A stretch of 64,000 nucleotides of DNA from Rosettibacter sp964572725 (GCA_964572725.1 CAZNFW010000006.1:1-64000), one strand, 5' to 3'. Shown: positions 36,082-45,786, numbered from the stretch's first letter. Numbers and translations: made by a program. Notes: generated by a model from the sequence alone, not told the origin.

Positions 36082-36505
36082 AGCTTTAATTCGATTATCC
36101 AGAGAACATCACGATGGATTAATTCTTGCACAAATTATTAAAAAAGGTGCTCCTCAGTATAAAGGAATGCCTTCAAATTTAACTGATAAAAAAGATTATA
36201 CTATTAACTTCTTTCAAAATTATTTAGTTAAACATTTTGATGACGAAGAAAATATATTAATGAAATTTCTTAAGGGAAGAGATACATTACTGGATAATTT
36301 ATTCGAACAAATGATTAATGAACATATTGAAATAAAGTCTCTGATTGACAAAATTAAATCGAAAGAAAATTATGAGGATTATCTCGATAAATTGGGCTAC
36401 ACACTCGAAAAGCATATAAGAATGGAAGAACGTGAACTTTTTGATAGAATTCAAAATGTAATTGATAATGAAACATTGAACGAGCTTGAAAAAAAACTGT
36501 CTTAA
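36068..36505 (+). CDS. Hemerythrin-domain protein
   Basis: The 145-residue protein has the metal-binding pattern of the hemerythrin/HHE fold: SREHHDGL near the start, HFDDEEN, NEHIEIK and HIRMEERELF, which supply His and Glu ligands for a diiron centre. Roles could be oxygen, NO or iron sensing or repair. It overlaps the BrkB gene by 14 bases, suggesting co-translation. Confidence 0.85.
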   Translation: MKRHKALIRLSREHHDGLILAQIIKKGAPQYKGMPSNLTDKKDYTINFFQNYLVKHFDDEENILMKFLKGRDTLLDNLFEQMINEHIEIKSLIDKIKSKENYEDYLDKLGYTLEKHIRMEERELFDRIQNVIDNETLNELEKKLS

Positions 36506-36543
36506 GTTGTAATCAATAATTCCAAACCAAATAAGGTTTTAAT

Positions 36544-37524
36544 ATGAAAAAGATGTCAAAAATTTTATTGCTTCTATTCTTTATTATCATTCCTTTAATC
36601 TCACTTACAATTATTGTTCAATGTGGAAACACTCAAAATAAAAATCAAAATGCCAAGAACAATGCTGTAACTTCATCTAAAAGTAAAAAAGAAATAATTG
36701 ACCAGAGTACAAAAGAACTTCAAAAAGCAAAAGAATTAAAAGTAAAAGTACGACGAAGATATGCTGGCTTTTTTGGAAGAAATAATACTTATCCTAAAAA
36801 CATGGTTTTAGTCGAAGAAGTATTCTTTGATGAAAAAGGGAACAGAGCAAATAGCATAAGATACAAAAGTACCGGTGATATCGACTTAAGTTATGAATTC
36901 AAATATGATGAAAACGGAAATTTATTATACATGGACACATACGATGGTTATGGAAATTTAAAGGGAAGAAGAGAATCACGGTATAACGAAAGTAATCATG
37001 AAGTTTTAAGAAAACTTCTTGATGACAGAAGTTCAGGAGAATTAAAAACAGAATTTTATTACAATGAAGCAAATAAACTCATTAAAACAATTAACTATAC
37101 AAAAAAAGGTACAATTGCCTCAGAACAGCTAAACGAATATGATGGAGATTTTTTAATCAAATCAATTATTAAAGATGCTGAGGGTAATAAAATTTCAGAA
37201 ATAACATTTGAATATGATAATGAAGGATACCTTATAAAAGAGATACAAAAAGGAATTCAGGGAAATAATGAAATCAATTATAAATATGATTCAAGAGGAA
37301 ATTTAATTGAAATAAAAGACAATCAAACTATACGAGAAATGAAATACGACGACAATGGTAATCTTATTGAAGATAAATTGTATTTATCAGACGGGTCTCG
37401 TCAATTTCGAATAACATTTTCATATTATAAAAATGGATTACAAAAAGAAGAGATAAGATATTCCAATGATGAGCGACCGGCATTTATTGCCAAATATGAA
37501 TATGAATTTTATAATTCTCGTTAG
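36544..37524 (+). CDS. YD/RHS-like-repeat lipoprotein of unknown function
   Basis: The 326-residue protein has a membrane-anchor signal ending near Cys27 (IIVQCGNT), a low-complexity Asn/Lys linker, and then beta-strand repeats built on YDENGNL-type units (YDENGNLLY, YDSRGNLIE, YDDNGNLIE), as in YD/RHS repeats. It is probably exported. No toxin tip or partner is seen. I do not recognise a specific family. Confidence 0.6.
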   Translation: MKKMSKILLLLFFIIIPLISLTIIVQCGNTQNKNQNAKNNAVTSSKSKKEIIDQSTKELQKAKELKVKVRRRYAGFFGRNNTYPKNMVLVEEVFFDEKGNRANSIRYKSTGDIDLSYEFKYDENGNLLYMDTYDGYGNLKGRRESRYNESNHEVLRKLLDDRSSGELKTEFYYNEANKLIKTINYTKKGTIASEQLNEYDGDFLIKSIIKDAEGNKISEITFEYDNEGYLIKEIQKGIQGNNEINYKYDSRGNLIEIKDNQTIREMKYDDNGNLIEDKLYLSDGSRQFRITFSYYKNGLQKEEIRYSNDERPAFIAKYEYEFYNSR

Positions 37525-37532
37525 GTTTCCTG

Positions 37533-38915
37533 ATGATTAAATTTATACCGCTCGGTGGTGCTGAAGATGTTGGAGCTTCCTGCTTTTATTTGAATATTGA
37601 TGGTACTGGAATTTTACTTGACTGTGGAATGCACCCTCGCAAAAAAGGAATAGAAGCGCTTCCTAATTTTAATTTACTTAATGAACTGCCTCTTGACTTT
37701 GTTTTAATTTCGCATGCTCATCAAGACCATATTGGCTCCCTCCCCTTCTTGATTCAACAATTCCCACATGTAATTATTTACACTGTAATACAAACAAAAG
37801 AAATTGCTTCTATTACTCTTCACAATGCTGCAAATATTATTTTAGAAAATAATTTTACTAATTCTGAATCAGTCGTCAATAATTTTAGAATTTATACTCA
37901 TGAAGAAATTGATTATTTGGTTAAAAGCATGATTGAATTAGAATACAATGAACCGGTTTTATTAAAAGGTTTAAGACAAAATTCTTTCGAACCAATAAAA
38001 ATAACTTTCATAGATGCAGGACATATTCTCGGTTCAGCTTCAATTTTAATTGAATATTATGATAAAAAAATTCTCTACACAGGAGATATTAATATAAGTG
38101 AACAAACAATTATGATTGGAGCCGATTTAGAAAAAATAAAAAACATTGATACTTTGATTCTTGAAACTACATATGGTTCAACTGATTCAAAAAAAATTGG
38201 GACATGGGAAACTGAATCAAAACGTTTTGTCAAAGCTGCAAATCAAATTCTCCAGAATAATGGTTCAATTTTAATTCCTGTTTTTGCCTTGGGAAAAACA
38301 CAAGAAATGCTCGCGCTTATTAATAGTTTAATGAAAAGAAAAAGCTTGATTGAAACCAACATTTACACAGGAGGAATTGGCAGAGAAATTTCCAGAATTT
38401 ATGACAATAACCGCTACATCGTAAGAAGAAAAAATTCTAATCTGGAACTAAAAGAAATTCCTCAATTAAACTTACTTGAAATAGAAGATTATAATGAATT
38501 CATTAAACATCCCGGAATTGTTTTAGCATCAAGTGGAATGATGCTGGAGGGTACAACTTCTTATAAACTTATTGACTTCTGGCTTAAGCAAAAAAACTTT
38601 GGAATATTTGGCGTAGGCTACATGGATCCCGATTCACCGGGTTATAAAATTATTAACTCTTCAAAGGGTGAGTTTGTGCAGCTCAATGAATTTAGTCCTC
38701 CCAAATTTGTAAACTGCGAAATTGAAAAATTTTATTTCCCTTCTCATTCAAAAAGAGAAGAATTGTTAAAAATTGCAGAACAATCTAATGCTAAAAAAAT
38801 AATTCTTGTTCATGGAGAATCTGAATCAAAAGATTGGATAGGTTTTAATATATTAAAGAAGTTCAAAGATGTAAGTGTTTACTCTGCAGAAACCAACAGA
38901 GAAATTCTTTTGTGA
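37533..38915 (+). CDS. Beta-CASP metallo-beta-lactamase-fold nuclease-like protein
   Basis: The 460-residue protein has the metal-binding motifs of the CPSF/Ysh1/RNase J superfamily: HAHQDHIGSLP, DAGHILGSA, YTGDIN, LETTYGS, and the beta-CASP and C-terminal motifs SSGMMLEG, PSHSKREE and VHGE. RNA processing is the usual role. It starts eight bases after the upstream gene and ends one base from the convergent gene. Confidence 0.85.
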   Translation: MIKFIPLGGAEDVGASCFYLNIDGTGILLDCGMHPRKKGIEALPNFNLLNELPLDFVLISHAHQDHIGSLPFLIQQFPHVIIYTVIQTKEIASITLHNAANIILENNFTNSESVVNNFRIYTHEEIDYLVKSMIELEYNEPVLLKGLRQNSFEPIKITFIDAGHILGSASILIEYYDKKILYTGDINISEQTIMIGADLEKIKNIDTLILETTYGSTDSKKIGTWETESKRFVKAANQILQNNGSILIPVFALGKTQEMLALINSLMKRKSLIETNIYTGGIGREISRIYDNNRYIVRRKNSNLELKEIPQLNLLEIEDYNEFIKHPGIVLASSGMMLEGTTSYKLIDFWLKQKNFGIFGVGYMDPDSPGYKIINSSKGEFVQLNEFSPPKFVNCEIEKFYFPSHSKREELLKIAEQSNAKKIILVHGESESKDWIGFNILKKFKDVSVYSAETNREILL

Positions 38916-38916
38916 A

Positions 38917-40209
38917 TTAACCCTCAATTCTCTTCGATAAAAATTTCTTGGAAAAGTTTAGTTCGAATAGTAAAAACAAAATTACTGGAATATATTCAAA
39001 CAATAAAACCAAAGGATATTCTTTCCATACGCCATTTAATTGATAACTTAAAACTGTAAAAGATGTAAGACTGCTTAATGAAGAATACATAATTCCACTG
39101 AACGCAGGAACTATGGGTATTAAGACAGTAAGCCATCCAATATACCATGGATGGACAACTGGAGAAAATATTAAAAGCAAAAGAACTGAATAATAAATTT
39201 TCTTTAAGAAATCATATCTGCTCAAATAAAGTGGAATCAGAGAAATCAACAATATAATCCCGCAAACAATACGAGTTATTTGATTATGCTTAATAATACT
39301 ATTTAGAAGAGTAAAAATGCCTCCATTGAACGACCAGTGTTTTGCATAGACAAACAATGCTTCGAATGGATTTGACGAAAAAATATAAGGAATGAATTGA
39401 ATAAAAAAAGTAACAAATGGAAGAAACAATATTTTTAACCTGTCGGAAATTTTCTTTTCATTTAAGAAAAAAAAAGGGATAAATAAAATTCCTATTGGTT
39501 TAATCGAAAGAGATAATCCAAGAAAAATTAAAGAAATTGTTAATCTTCTCTTTAAATAAAATAAAATTGAAATTGTAATTAACAACAATCCATATCCATC
39601 AAGATGAGAATCAAGAGCAAACTGAAAAATTGGGAGAGGACACAATACATAAAGAAGCAAATACTCTAAAGGTTTATTTAACTTTCTTAATATCAGATGG
39701 AGAATAACAATTGTTAACAGCTCAAATATCATCAAAATTAATTTATAACCCCCGATACTTTCGCCGCTTAATTGATAACCCAGAAAAAATAACCATTGAC
39801 TTAAAGGAAAATAAATTGTCTTGAGTTCTGGAAAATTTACTTTTGAAGGTAATATGTCAGAATGAAGATAGACAAGATTAGAATCAACTGGAGAAAATTT
39901 ATAAGGATTAATTCCATTGCTTTGAACTTTTCCATCCCACATATATCTGTAAATATCATCAGAACCGATAGGCATCGTATTAATAAAACTAAATCTTAAA
40001 ATGATTCCCATGAGTACGGAGATTATTATAACATTTTTATTCAAATTGTATTTCAAAAGAAAAAATGAAATTAATATATAAACTGCTGAAGATGTGATGT
40101 AAGAAATTGTAAATATGCGAATTGGTGTATGATTTAAAAGATGAACCGATAAAATTATTATCGAGAATAAAATCAACAATGAAATGAATATGAAATTATA
40201 TTTCTTCAT
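38917..40209 (-). CDS. Polytopic GT-C mannosyltransferase-like protein
   Basis: This 430-residue protein has about ten to twelve membrane segments. The extracytoplasmic loop after the second or third helix carries DDIYRYMWDGKVQ and GINPYKFSP, the acidic-aromatic motif of polyprenol-phosphate-mannose-dependent transferases (MptA/B-like). It would add sugar to a lipid or glycan outside the membrane. The sugar and acceptor are unknown. Confidence 0.75.
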   Translation of the reverse strand: MKKYNFIFISLLILFSIIILSVHLLNHTPIRIFTISYITSSAVYILISFFLLKYNLNKNVIIISVLMGIILRFSFINTMPIGSDDIYRYMWDGKVQSNGINPYKFSPVDSNLVYLHSDILPSKVNFPELKTIYFPLSQWLFFLGYQLSGESIGGYKLILMIFELLTIVILHLILRKLNKPLEYLLLYVLCPLPIFQFALDSHLDGYGLLLITISILFYLKRRLTISLIFLGLSLSIKPIGILFIPFFFLNEKKISDRLKILFLPFVTFFIQFIPYIFSSNPFEALFVYAKHWSFNGGIFTLLNSIIKHNQITRIVCGIILLISLIPLYLSRYDFLKKIYYSVLLLLIFSPVVHPWYIGWLTVLIPIVPAFSGIMYSSLSSLTSFTVLSYQLNGVWKEYPLVLLFEYIPVILFLLFELNFSKKFLSKRIEG

Positions 40210-40281
40210 ATTGAATTTTAATAAATGAATTTACCATTAAAATAACTGTAATAAAATATTTGAACAAGGATGGACTAAAAT

Positions 40282-40722
40282 TTATTTGCTTTCTTCAAAA
40301 TCAATCAGCTTGCCGTCTTTAAAGAAGAAAGTGATTTTTCCATAATACCATTGAGTATATGTGCCCCACTTTTGCACATTTTTATCAATTTTATCGGGTT
40401 TACCCCAGCCTGCAAGCAGCATTTTTTCAGTCATACCTTTCCAAACTTGTTTGTTGTAAACCCTCGTTCCGTTTTCCCTGCCAAACTTTTTGATGTAAAG
40501 TTCTTCTATTTCCCGATTTATAGAATTAATTTTTTCGTCAAGCATAGTAGAATTATTCTTTAGACTGTCAATTTCTTTTTTAAGAGATTCTTTTTCTATC
40601 AATAATTTTGAATTCAACTTTTGTAAAGAATCTTTTTCAGATTGGTAAATTTTAAGTGTAATTTTTGTTTGTCCCGATAAAAAAGAATAACTCATCAAAA
40701 ATATGATTAAAAGCCTTTTCAT
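40282..40722 (-). CDS. Secreted coiled-coil protein of unknown function
   Basis: The 146-residue protein has a signal peptide (MKRLLIIFLMSYSFLSGQ), a charged coiled coil (about 20-80) and a C-terminal half VWKGMTEKMLLAGWGKPDKIDK...WYYGKITFFFKDGKL. That half resembles the SmpA/OmlA/BLIP-like fold by pattern. I cannot name a family with confidence. Confidence 0.6.
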   Translation of the reverse strand: MKRLLIIFLMSYSFLSGQTKITLKIYQSEKDSLQKLNSKLLIEKESLKKEIDSLKNNSTMLDEKINSINREIEELYIKKFGRENGTRVYNKQVWKGMTEKMLLAGWGKPDKIDKNVQKWGTYTQWYYGKITFFFKDGKLIDFEESK

Positions 40723-40747
40723 AACTAAATAAATTTTATTAATAAAA

Positions 40748-40778
40748 AATCCTGCCAGTTAAGAATTCCGGCAGGATT
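40748..40778. repeat. CCTGCC/GGCAGG inverted repeat, copy 3
   Basis: The arms aatcctgcc (40748-40756) and ggcaggatt (40770-40778) pair around a 13-base loop. It lies upstream of the secreted coiled-coil gene and ahead of the tRNA gene. No T-run follows on either strand. It shares its core with copies near 691 and 32634. Confidence 0.6.
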
Positions 40779-40969
40779 GTAAGTAGTGAGAAATATTTTG
40801 AACCATAATTAATAATTCATCGCAAATATAAATCAGACGAGATTAATTACCAAACACAAATAAACTGATTTTTTGCTTTTCACAAGAAAATAAAATATAA
40901 AATTAGTTCAAGGTTATTTCTTGAAGTTTGGAATCATAGTCTTTATATTTACAATCCAAAAATTTTTAT

Positions 40970-41043
40970 GGCGAGGTAGCTCAGCTGGTTAGAGCAGTGG
41001 AATCATAATCCACGTGTCGGGGGTTCGAATCCCTCCCTCGCTA
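40970..41043 (+). tRNA. tRNA-Met (CAT), elongator type
   Basis: A full cloverleaf: acceptor ggcgagg/cctcgct (one G-U pair), D-arm gctc/gagc, anticodon stem gtgga/tccac around loop atcataa (anticodon CAT), T-arm with ttcgaat, discriminator A. The CCA is not encoded. The anticodon stem lacks the three G-C pairs of an initiator tRNA. A lysidine-modified tRNA-Ile with the same anticodon cannot be excluded. Confidence 0.9.
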
Positions 41044-41063
41044 CTTCTAAAACGGAGATTAAG

Positions 41064-41399
41064 ATGTATACATTGTTAGTTACATTTGCACTTATTATTT
41101 CATTTTTATTAATAATAGTTGTATTGCTGCAATCAAGTAAAGGTGGAGGACTTGCCGGCACATTTGGTGGAAGCCAGTTTGGAACAGTCTTTGGCACAAG
41201 AAGAACAGCTGATTTTCTTAGCAAAGCAACATGGTGGCTTGCAGGAGCTTTAATTGTTCTGGCAATATTAATTAATTTGTTCTTTTTACCAGGAAAAACT
41301 TCAGTTGAACAAAGAGAAAGTGTAATTCAGGGAAAGGAACAACCAACAGTTCCAACTACACCTGTTTTACCACAACAATCTCCACAGCAAGGTAAATAA
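41064..41399 (+). CDS. secG: Preprotein translocase subunit SecG
   Basis: The 111-residue protein has the two membrane helices of SecG separated by the conserved loop VVLLQSSKGGGLAGTFGG and FGTRRTADFLSKAT. A Pro/Gln-rich tail follows. It assists SecYEG in protein export. The ATG has a ggag site. It lies 20 bases after the tRNA, so the two may share a transcript. Confidence 0.95.
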   Translation: MYTLLVTFALIISFLLIIVVLLQSSKGGGLAGTFGGSQFGTVFGTRRTADFLSKATWWLAGALIVLAILINLFFLPGKTSVEQRESVIQGKEQPTVPTTPVLPQQSPQQGK

Positions 41400-41493
41400 T
41401 TTAGAATGGCTGATTGTTAATCAATCAGCTTTAATTTATTATGAAAAATTATAATGTTTCACTTCACATTTACATCTCTATTAATCATACATT

Positions 41494-42309
41494 ATGAAAA
41501 AGCCAATTAAACCTGTTAAAGCATATAAGAATATTGAATTTCTTAACTCTGCTGATGCAAGAACAATCAGAATTCTATCAGAATATTACGAACCAAAATC
41601 ACGTTTTGAGAAATATAAAATTGTTGATACTATTGTTTTCTTTGGGTCAGCAAGAATTATTTCAAGGAAAGATGCATTAAAACTTGTTAATCAAGCTAAA
41701 AAAGGAAAAGGCCCAGCTGCGAAAAAGAAATTTGAAAGAGCAGTAAAATTACTTGAAATGTCAAAATATTACGAAGATGCTGTAGAGCTTTCTAGAAGAT
41801 TGACTGAATGGTCAATGAAACTTGATGGCAACGGTAATAGATTTATTATTTGTACAGGCGGCGGTCCCGGTATAATGGAAGCTGCAAACAAAGGAGCTTA
41901 CCTTGCAGGAGGTCATTCAATTGGTTTCAACATCAGCATTCCATATGAACAATATGTTAATAAATATGTAGACCCAAAACTTGCTTTTGAGTTTCATTAT
42001 TTTTTTATGCGAAAGTTGTGGTTTGTTTATCTGGCTAAAGCTCTTATTGTGTTTCCAGGCGGTTTTGGAACTATGGATGAATTAATGGAAGTTCTAACAT
42101 TGGTTCAAACAAAGAAAGTAGTTAAAAAAATGAAAATTATTATTTATGATGAAGCATACTGGCGTAAAATAATAAATTTTGATGCACTTGTAGAACACGG
42201 TACAATCAGCAAAGATGATATGAAATTATTCGATTTCTGTAACTCTATTGATGAAGCATTTGAAAAGATTACAGAACATTTCAAAAAATATTTCTTAAGT
42301 AAAAAATAA
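41494..42309 (+). CDS. LOG family (TIGR00730-type) nucleotide-binding protein
   Basis: The 271-residue protein has the Rossmann-like motifs VFFGSARI, CTGGGPGIMEAANKGA and the signature PGGFGTMDELMEVLT. LOG proteins hydrolyse nucleoside 5'-monophosphate ribosides such as cytokinin-type nucleotides; older labels call them lysine decarboxylases. An N-terminal extension of about 45 residues precedes the core. Confidence 0.85.
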   Translation: MKKPIKPVKAYKNIEFLNSADARTIRILSEYYEPKSRFEKYKIVDTIVFFGSARIISRKDALKLVNQAKKGKGPAAKKKFERAVKLLEMSKYYEDAVELSRRLTEWSMKLDGNGNRFIICTGGGPGIMEAANKGAYLAGGHSIGFNISIPYEQYVNKYVDPKLAFEFHYFFMRKLWFVYLAKALIVFPGGFGTMDELMEVLTLVQTKKVVKKMKIIIYDEAYWRKIINFDALVEHGTISKDDMKLFDFCNSIDEAFEKITEHFKKYFLSKK

Positions 42310-42330
42310 AAAAACCCGTCAGCGACGGGT
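42301..42330 (-). terminator. Intrinsic terminator of rpsU
   Basis: On the minus strand, acccgtc-gct-gacgggt (42314-42330) forms a 7-bp stem with a 3-base loop followed by a T-rich tract (complement of 42301-42313). It lies 16 bases past the rpsU stop and touches the end of the LOG gene on the other strand. Confidence 0.9.
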
Positions 42331-42345
42331 ATTAAGAGATAGGTT

Positions 42346-42549
42346 TCAAGCTTTTTTGTCTTTTAAGGCTTGTTCTCGAGAAGCTCTACGCTTAGCTTTG
42401 ATTAAATCCATTCTCTTTTCAATTGAAGGTTTTACATAAAAGGTTCTCTTCTTAAATTCTTTAAGAATACCTGAACGCTCATATTTTTTCTTAAAGCGTT
42501 TTAGAGCTTTATCGATACTCTCGTTCTCTTGAACGGTTATTCCTACCAC
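42346..42549 (-). CDS. rpsU: 30S ribosomal protein S21
   Basis: The 67-residue basic protein has the S21 pattern: ENESIDKALKRFKKKYERSGIL, then FKKRTFYVKPSIEKR and a Lys/Arg-rich C-terminus. It starts with GTG preceded by aggtg. A strong terminator follows directly. It helps position the ribosome at start codons. Confidence 0.96.
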   Translation of the reverse strand: MVGITVQENESIDKALKRFKKKYERSGILKEFKKRTFYVKPSIEKRMDLIKAKRRASREQALKDKKA

Positions 42550-42611
42550 TATTTATCACCTGCCTTTTTTAGTTTTTAAATTTTTGCGCCGTAAACTTAA
42601 TCAACTAAAAT

Positions 42612-43076
42612 TTAATTGTCAATTTGTTCTTCCTCCGGTGTTATAACCAGAACAGGACATTTAGCATATCTTATAACTTTTTCTGCTACACTTCCTAAAA
42701 GTGTGTGAAGAATGCCTGTTCTGCCATGAGTTGCAATTACGATTAATGCTTTCTCAACTTCTTTTGAGTATTTAACAATTTCTTCATAATCAATACCTTT
42801 ACGACAAACCTCTACTATTTCAACATTGGAATCATAGCGTAACTTATTTGCTGCTTCGCTTAACTGCTTTCTTGCCTCTTCTTCCATTTCTTTCATAATT
42901 TTTTCTTCAGAAACATCAACTGATCGCAAAGCTAAAAATGGGGGTGTTTTTTCAAGCACATAAATAAGATGAATTTTTGCATTTATTTGTTCGGCTAAAT
43001 TTCTCGCATAATCAAATGCGGAGTAAGATAAGTTACTAAAATCAGTTGGAACTATAATGTTTTTGATATCGAACAT
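42612..43076 (-). CDS. Universal stress protein (UspA family)
   Basis: The 154-residue protein has the UspA core with the ATP-binding pattern: the N-terminal IIVPTDFSNLSYSAFDYA and the C-terminal THGRTGILHTLLGSVAEKVIRYAKCPVLVI, which has the G-x2-G-x9-G(S) motif. It lies just downstream of the ECF sigma gene on the same strand. Confidence 0.92.
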   Translation of the reverse strand: MFDIKNIIVPTDFSNLSYSAFDYARNLAEQINAKIHLIYVLEKTPPFLALRSVDVSEEKIMKEMEEEARKQLSEAANKLRYDSNVEIVEVCRKGIDYEEIVKYSKEVEKALIVIATHGRTGILHTLLGSVAEKVIRYAKCPVLVITPEEEQIDN

Positions 43077-43087
43077 GATTTTCCTTT

Positions 43088-43720
43088 TTAATTTTTGTCG
43101 AAGTTTTTATTGCTAATTTTTTTAATCTTTCTTGATGAAATATAACCTTTATCTTTTGCATAATCATAAAGTTGAGAATAAAGCATTTTCCTTGCCCTGT
43201 GTAAACGAGAACGAACTGTTCCTACAGGTATATCAACAAAGTCAGCAATTTCTTCATAAGTAAAACCTTCAATATCACTAAGAATAATAACTGTTCTAAA
43301 ATCTTCGGGAAGTTCGGTAATTGCTTTTGAAACTTCATCATCTAAAGTATTACTAAATGCATCTTCTTCATAATGATTATATTCAACCTCGTCTGATTTA
43401 ATAGTTTCATAAAAATTCTGAACGTCTTCATAATCAACTTTGTTTGGTTCTTTTATCTGTTTTCTATAATCATTTATAAAAGAATTTTTCATAATTCTAA
43501 ATAACCATGCTTTGCAGTTTGTTCCTCTTTCAAACTTATCAAAGAATCGAAATGCTTTGAGATAAGTTTCCTGCACAAGGTCATCAGCATCTTCCTCATC
43601 GCCAGTTAATCGAAGTGCAAAATTGTATAATGCATTCATATGAGGCAGCGCTTCTTTCTCAAATTCCTCATAAAGCTCTTTTTGATTCTCATTCGTTATT
43701 TTATTTTCTAATTGCTGCAT
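43088..43720 (-). CDS. ECF-type RNA polymerase sigma factor
   Basis: The 210-residue sigma factor has region 2 (DDLVQETYLKAFRFFDKF, CKAWLFRIMKNSFINDYRK) and region 4 (LPEDFRTVIILSDIEGFTYEEIADFVDIPVGTVRSRLHRARKML), with a variable acidic linker. No anti-sigma gene is adjacent. It is followed by the universal stress protein gene, so a stress role is likely. The recognised promoters are unknown. Confidence 0.9.
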   Translation of the reverse strand: MQQLENKITNENQKELYEEFEKEALPHMNALYNFALRLTGDEEDADDLVQETYLKAFRFFDKFERGTNCKAWLFRIMKNSFINDYRKQIKEPNKVDYEDVQNFYETIKSDEVEYNHYEEDAFSNTLDDEVSKAITELPEDFRTVIILSDIEGFTYEEIADFVDIPVGTVRSRLHRARKMLYSQLYDYAKDKGYISSRKIKKISNKNFDKN

Positions 43721-43753
43721 TTATATTTCTATCTAATATTCTATATCGTAAAT

Positions 43754-45148
43754 TTAATGAATCACTAGACCATTTAATATTTTATTTTCTGAATCATTCA
43801 GAACTTGAAAGAATCCATTAATAATAATATAAATTTTATTGTTCTCTTTTGTAATCAATAAATTAGCATATTCATCTACGGCTAACTGAGGTCTATAATT
43901 CTTATAACAAAGTATGTTAATTGGTAAATCTGTATAATCTTTTTCATAATCATATTTAGTTTGAAATATATATCCATAACCTTGATTAAGCAGTAAGTTA
44001 AACTGACTGTTACCCAGTTTTGTTTTGTTATTACTAAAAAATATTTTGGGAATTTCTACATTAAAACCATTCAGATTATATTCTTCGATACCATAATAAA
44101 TTGATAAATCTCCTATCTCTTTAATTTTTCCCACATAATAAAAACGATTTGCTTCAAAATCATACTTTCTTTCTCTTAGAATTCCAATATCAATTTTAAA
44201 AGATTTATTGTTTTTTGTTATAGATAAATTTCTTATAAGTAAATCAAAAAGAAGTGGATTGTTTTCGGGAATTGAAAAATATTCTTCTATATTTTTTTCT
44301 TTGTAATTTTCATTTGCTATTGAATCAAATGCAGATATAAGAGAAATAAAATTCAATTTTCTAATTTCAGATTTTTCTGAATCTCCAATTAAAAATCCCG
44401 ATTCAATTAGAATAGAACTTATACCAGCTTTTGTAAAATTATCACCAAAAGCTCTTGGTTCATAATCATCATTATATCTTGAAATATTATGAGGAATAAA
44501 ATTTCTTAATGCTTCATTAATTTTTAGAATTACCTGCATACTTTTTTTACGTGTATTTGTAATACTTTTTTCAAAATCGGATGGAGGTGCAAGCAAAGAA
44601 ATTGCAGCTGTATTCGAACTTCTTCCAGCTGTATAGTAACAATTCTGGTCATGCAAATTAAATGCGAATTGAGGTTTAATTTTTGAAGCAACCTCCCATA
44701 AAATCTTCGATTCATGTGTTTCACTTCTAAGTGCATCACGATTTAAATCAATATTTAATGAATTTTCTCTTTTAAATAATTCTGCCCCATCAGGATTAAG
44801 CATTGGCACAAAATATATTTTTAATTTATCAAGAATATTTTTCTTAAAATCATTATAACTGTCATTCTCAGAGAAAAAATTTATTAAATCAAATATTGAT
44901 GCTGTTGCGGTAGGTTCATCGCCATGCATTTGACTCCAAGCAAGAATTTTAATATCCCCTCTGCCAAGTGATAAAGAATAGATTTCTTTCCCTTCTATAG
45001 AATAACCAATTAATTCTACATCAATAAGATTTTTTCTTTTTAGTTCTTCAACAATATTTTTAATATGAGAATGTTTAATTAACGGAAGAGTAATTTTCTT
45101 TTCTTGATATTTATAGAAATCATCATAAATATTTTTATAATTAATCAT
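43754..45148 (-). CDS. M14-family zinc carboxypeptidase-like protein
   Basis: The 464-residue protein has zinc ligands MHGDEPTAT (His and Glu) and FNLHDQNCYYTAGR (His), the substrate-anchoring NIDLNRDA and a late catalytic region ILIESGFLIG. No signal peptide is visible, so it may act in the cytoplasm. A long C-terminal beta-rich part is unassigned. Confidence 0.85.
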   Translation of the reverse strand: MINYKNIYDDFYKYQEKKITLPLIKHSHIKNIVEELKRKNLIDVELIGYSIEGKEIYSLSLGRGDIKILAWSQMHGDEPTATASIFDLINFFSENDSYNDFKKNILDKLKIYFVPMLNPDGAELFKRENSLNIDLNRDALRSETHESKILWEVASKIKPQFAFNLHDQNCYYTAGRSSNTAAISLLAPPSDFEKSITNTRKKSMQVILKINEALRNFIPHNISRYNDDYEPRAFGDNFTKAGISSILIESGFLIGDSEKSEIRKLNFISLISAFDSIANENYKEKNIEEYFSIPENNPLLFDLLIRNLSITKNNKSFKIDIGILRERKYDFEANRFYYVGKIKEIGDLSIYYGIEEYNLNGFNVEIPKIFFSNNKTKLGNSQFNLLLNQGYGYIFQTKYDYEKDYTDLPINILCYKNYRPQLAVDEYANLLITKENNKIYIIINGFFQVLNDSENKILNGLVIH

Positions 45149-45246
45149 ATTTACCTAAATTTTTAATTAACTTTTATAAATATTTAATGAAAATTCAATC
45201 TGAAACTTATAATTATTAAAGTATAATTAAAAATAAAGGAAAAGCT

Positions 45247-45786
45247 ATGGTAACAAATACATTAAAAATTGGTTCATCCGCACCTTATTTCAAACTATTA
45301 GCTGTTGACGGAAATACATATTCATTAGATTCATTCAAAGATAAAGAAGCTTTAATTGTAATATTCTCCTGTAATCATTGTCCATACGTCCGTGCTTATG
45401 AAGATAGAATAATACAAATACAAAATGATTACAGAGACAGATTACAAATAGTAGCAATCAATTCAAACGATACTACAAATTACCCAGAAGATTCTTTTGA
45501 AGAAATGATAAAAAGATCAAAAGAAAAAAATTTTAATTTCCCTTATTTACGGGATGAAACTCAGGAAGTAGCAAAGGCTTATGGAGCTACTCACACTCCA
45601 GAAATATTTTTATTCGATAAAGAGCGTAAACTTGTATTTCATGGAAAAATAGATGACAACTGGCAGGAACCATCAAAGGTTAAAACGCCTTATTTAAGAA
45701 ATGCAATTGAAGAACTACTTGCAAATAAGCCTATTTCAGTTCCAGAAACTTTTACTATTGGATGCACAATTAAATGGAAAAATTAA
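45247..45786 (+). CDS. Thioredoxin-family redox protein (CxxC)
   Basis: The 179-residue protein has a thioredoxin fold of the peroxiredoxin-like type, with the active site CNHCPYV near residues 45-51, FPYLRDETQEVAKAYGATHTPEIFLFD and a DDNW motif. No signal peptide is present, so it is cytoplasmic. Likely a thiol-disulfide oxidoreductase. Confidence 0.85.
   Translation: MVTNTLKIGSSAPYFKLLAVDGNTYSLDSFKDKEALIVIFSCNHCPYVRAYEDRIIQIQNDYRDRLQIVAINSNDTTNYPEDSFEEMIKRSKEKNFNFPYLRDETQEVAKAYGATHTPEIFLFDKERKLVFHGKIDDNWQEPSKVKTPYLRNAIEELLANKPISVPETFTIGCTIKWKN

Noticed and set aside
40970..41043. Reading the tRNA as the initiator
   Set aside because: The anticodon stem gtgga/tccac lacks the three consecutive G-C pairs and the unpaired first position of initiator tRNAs.
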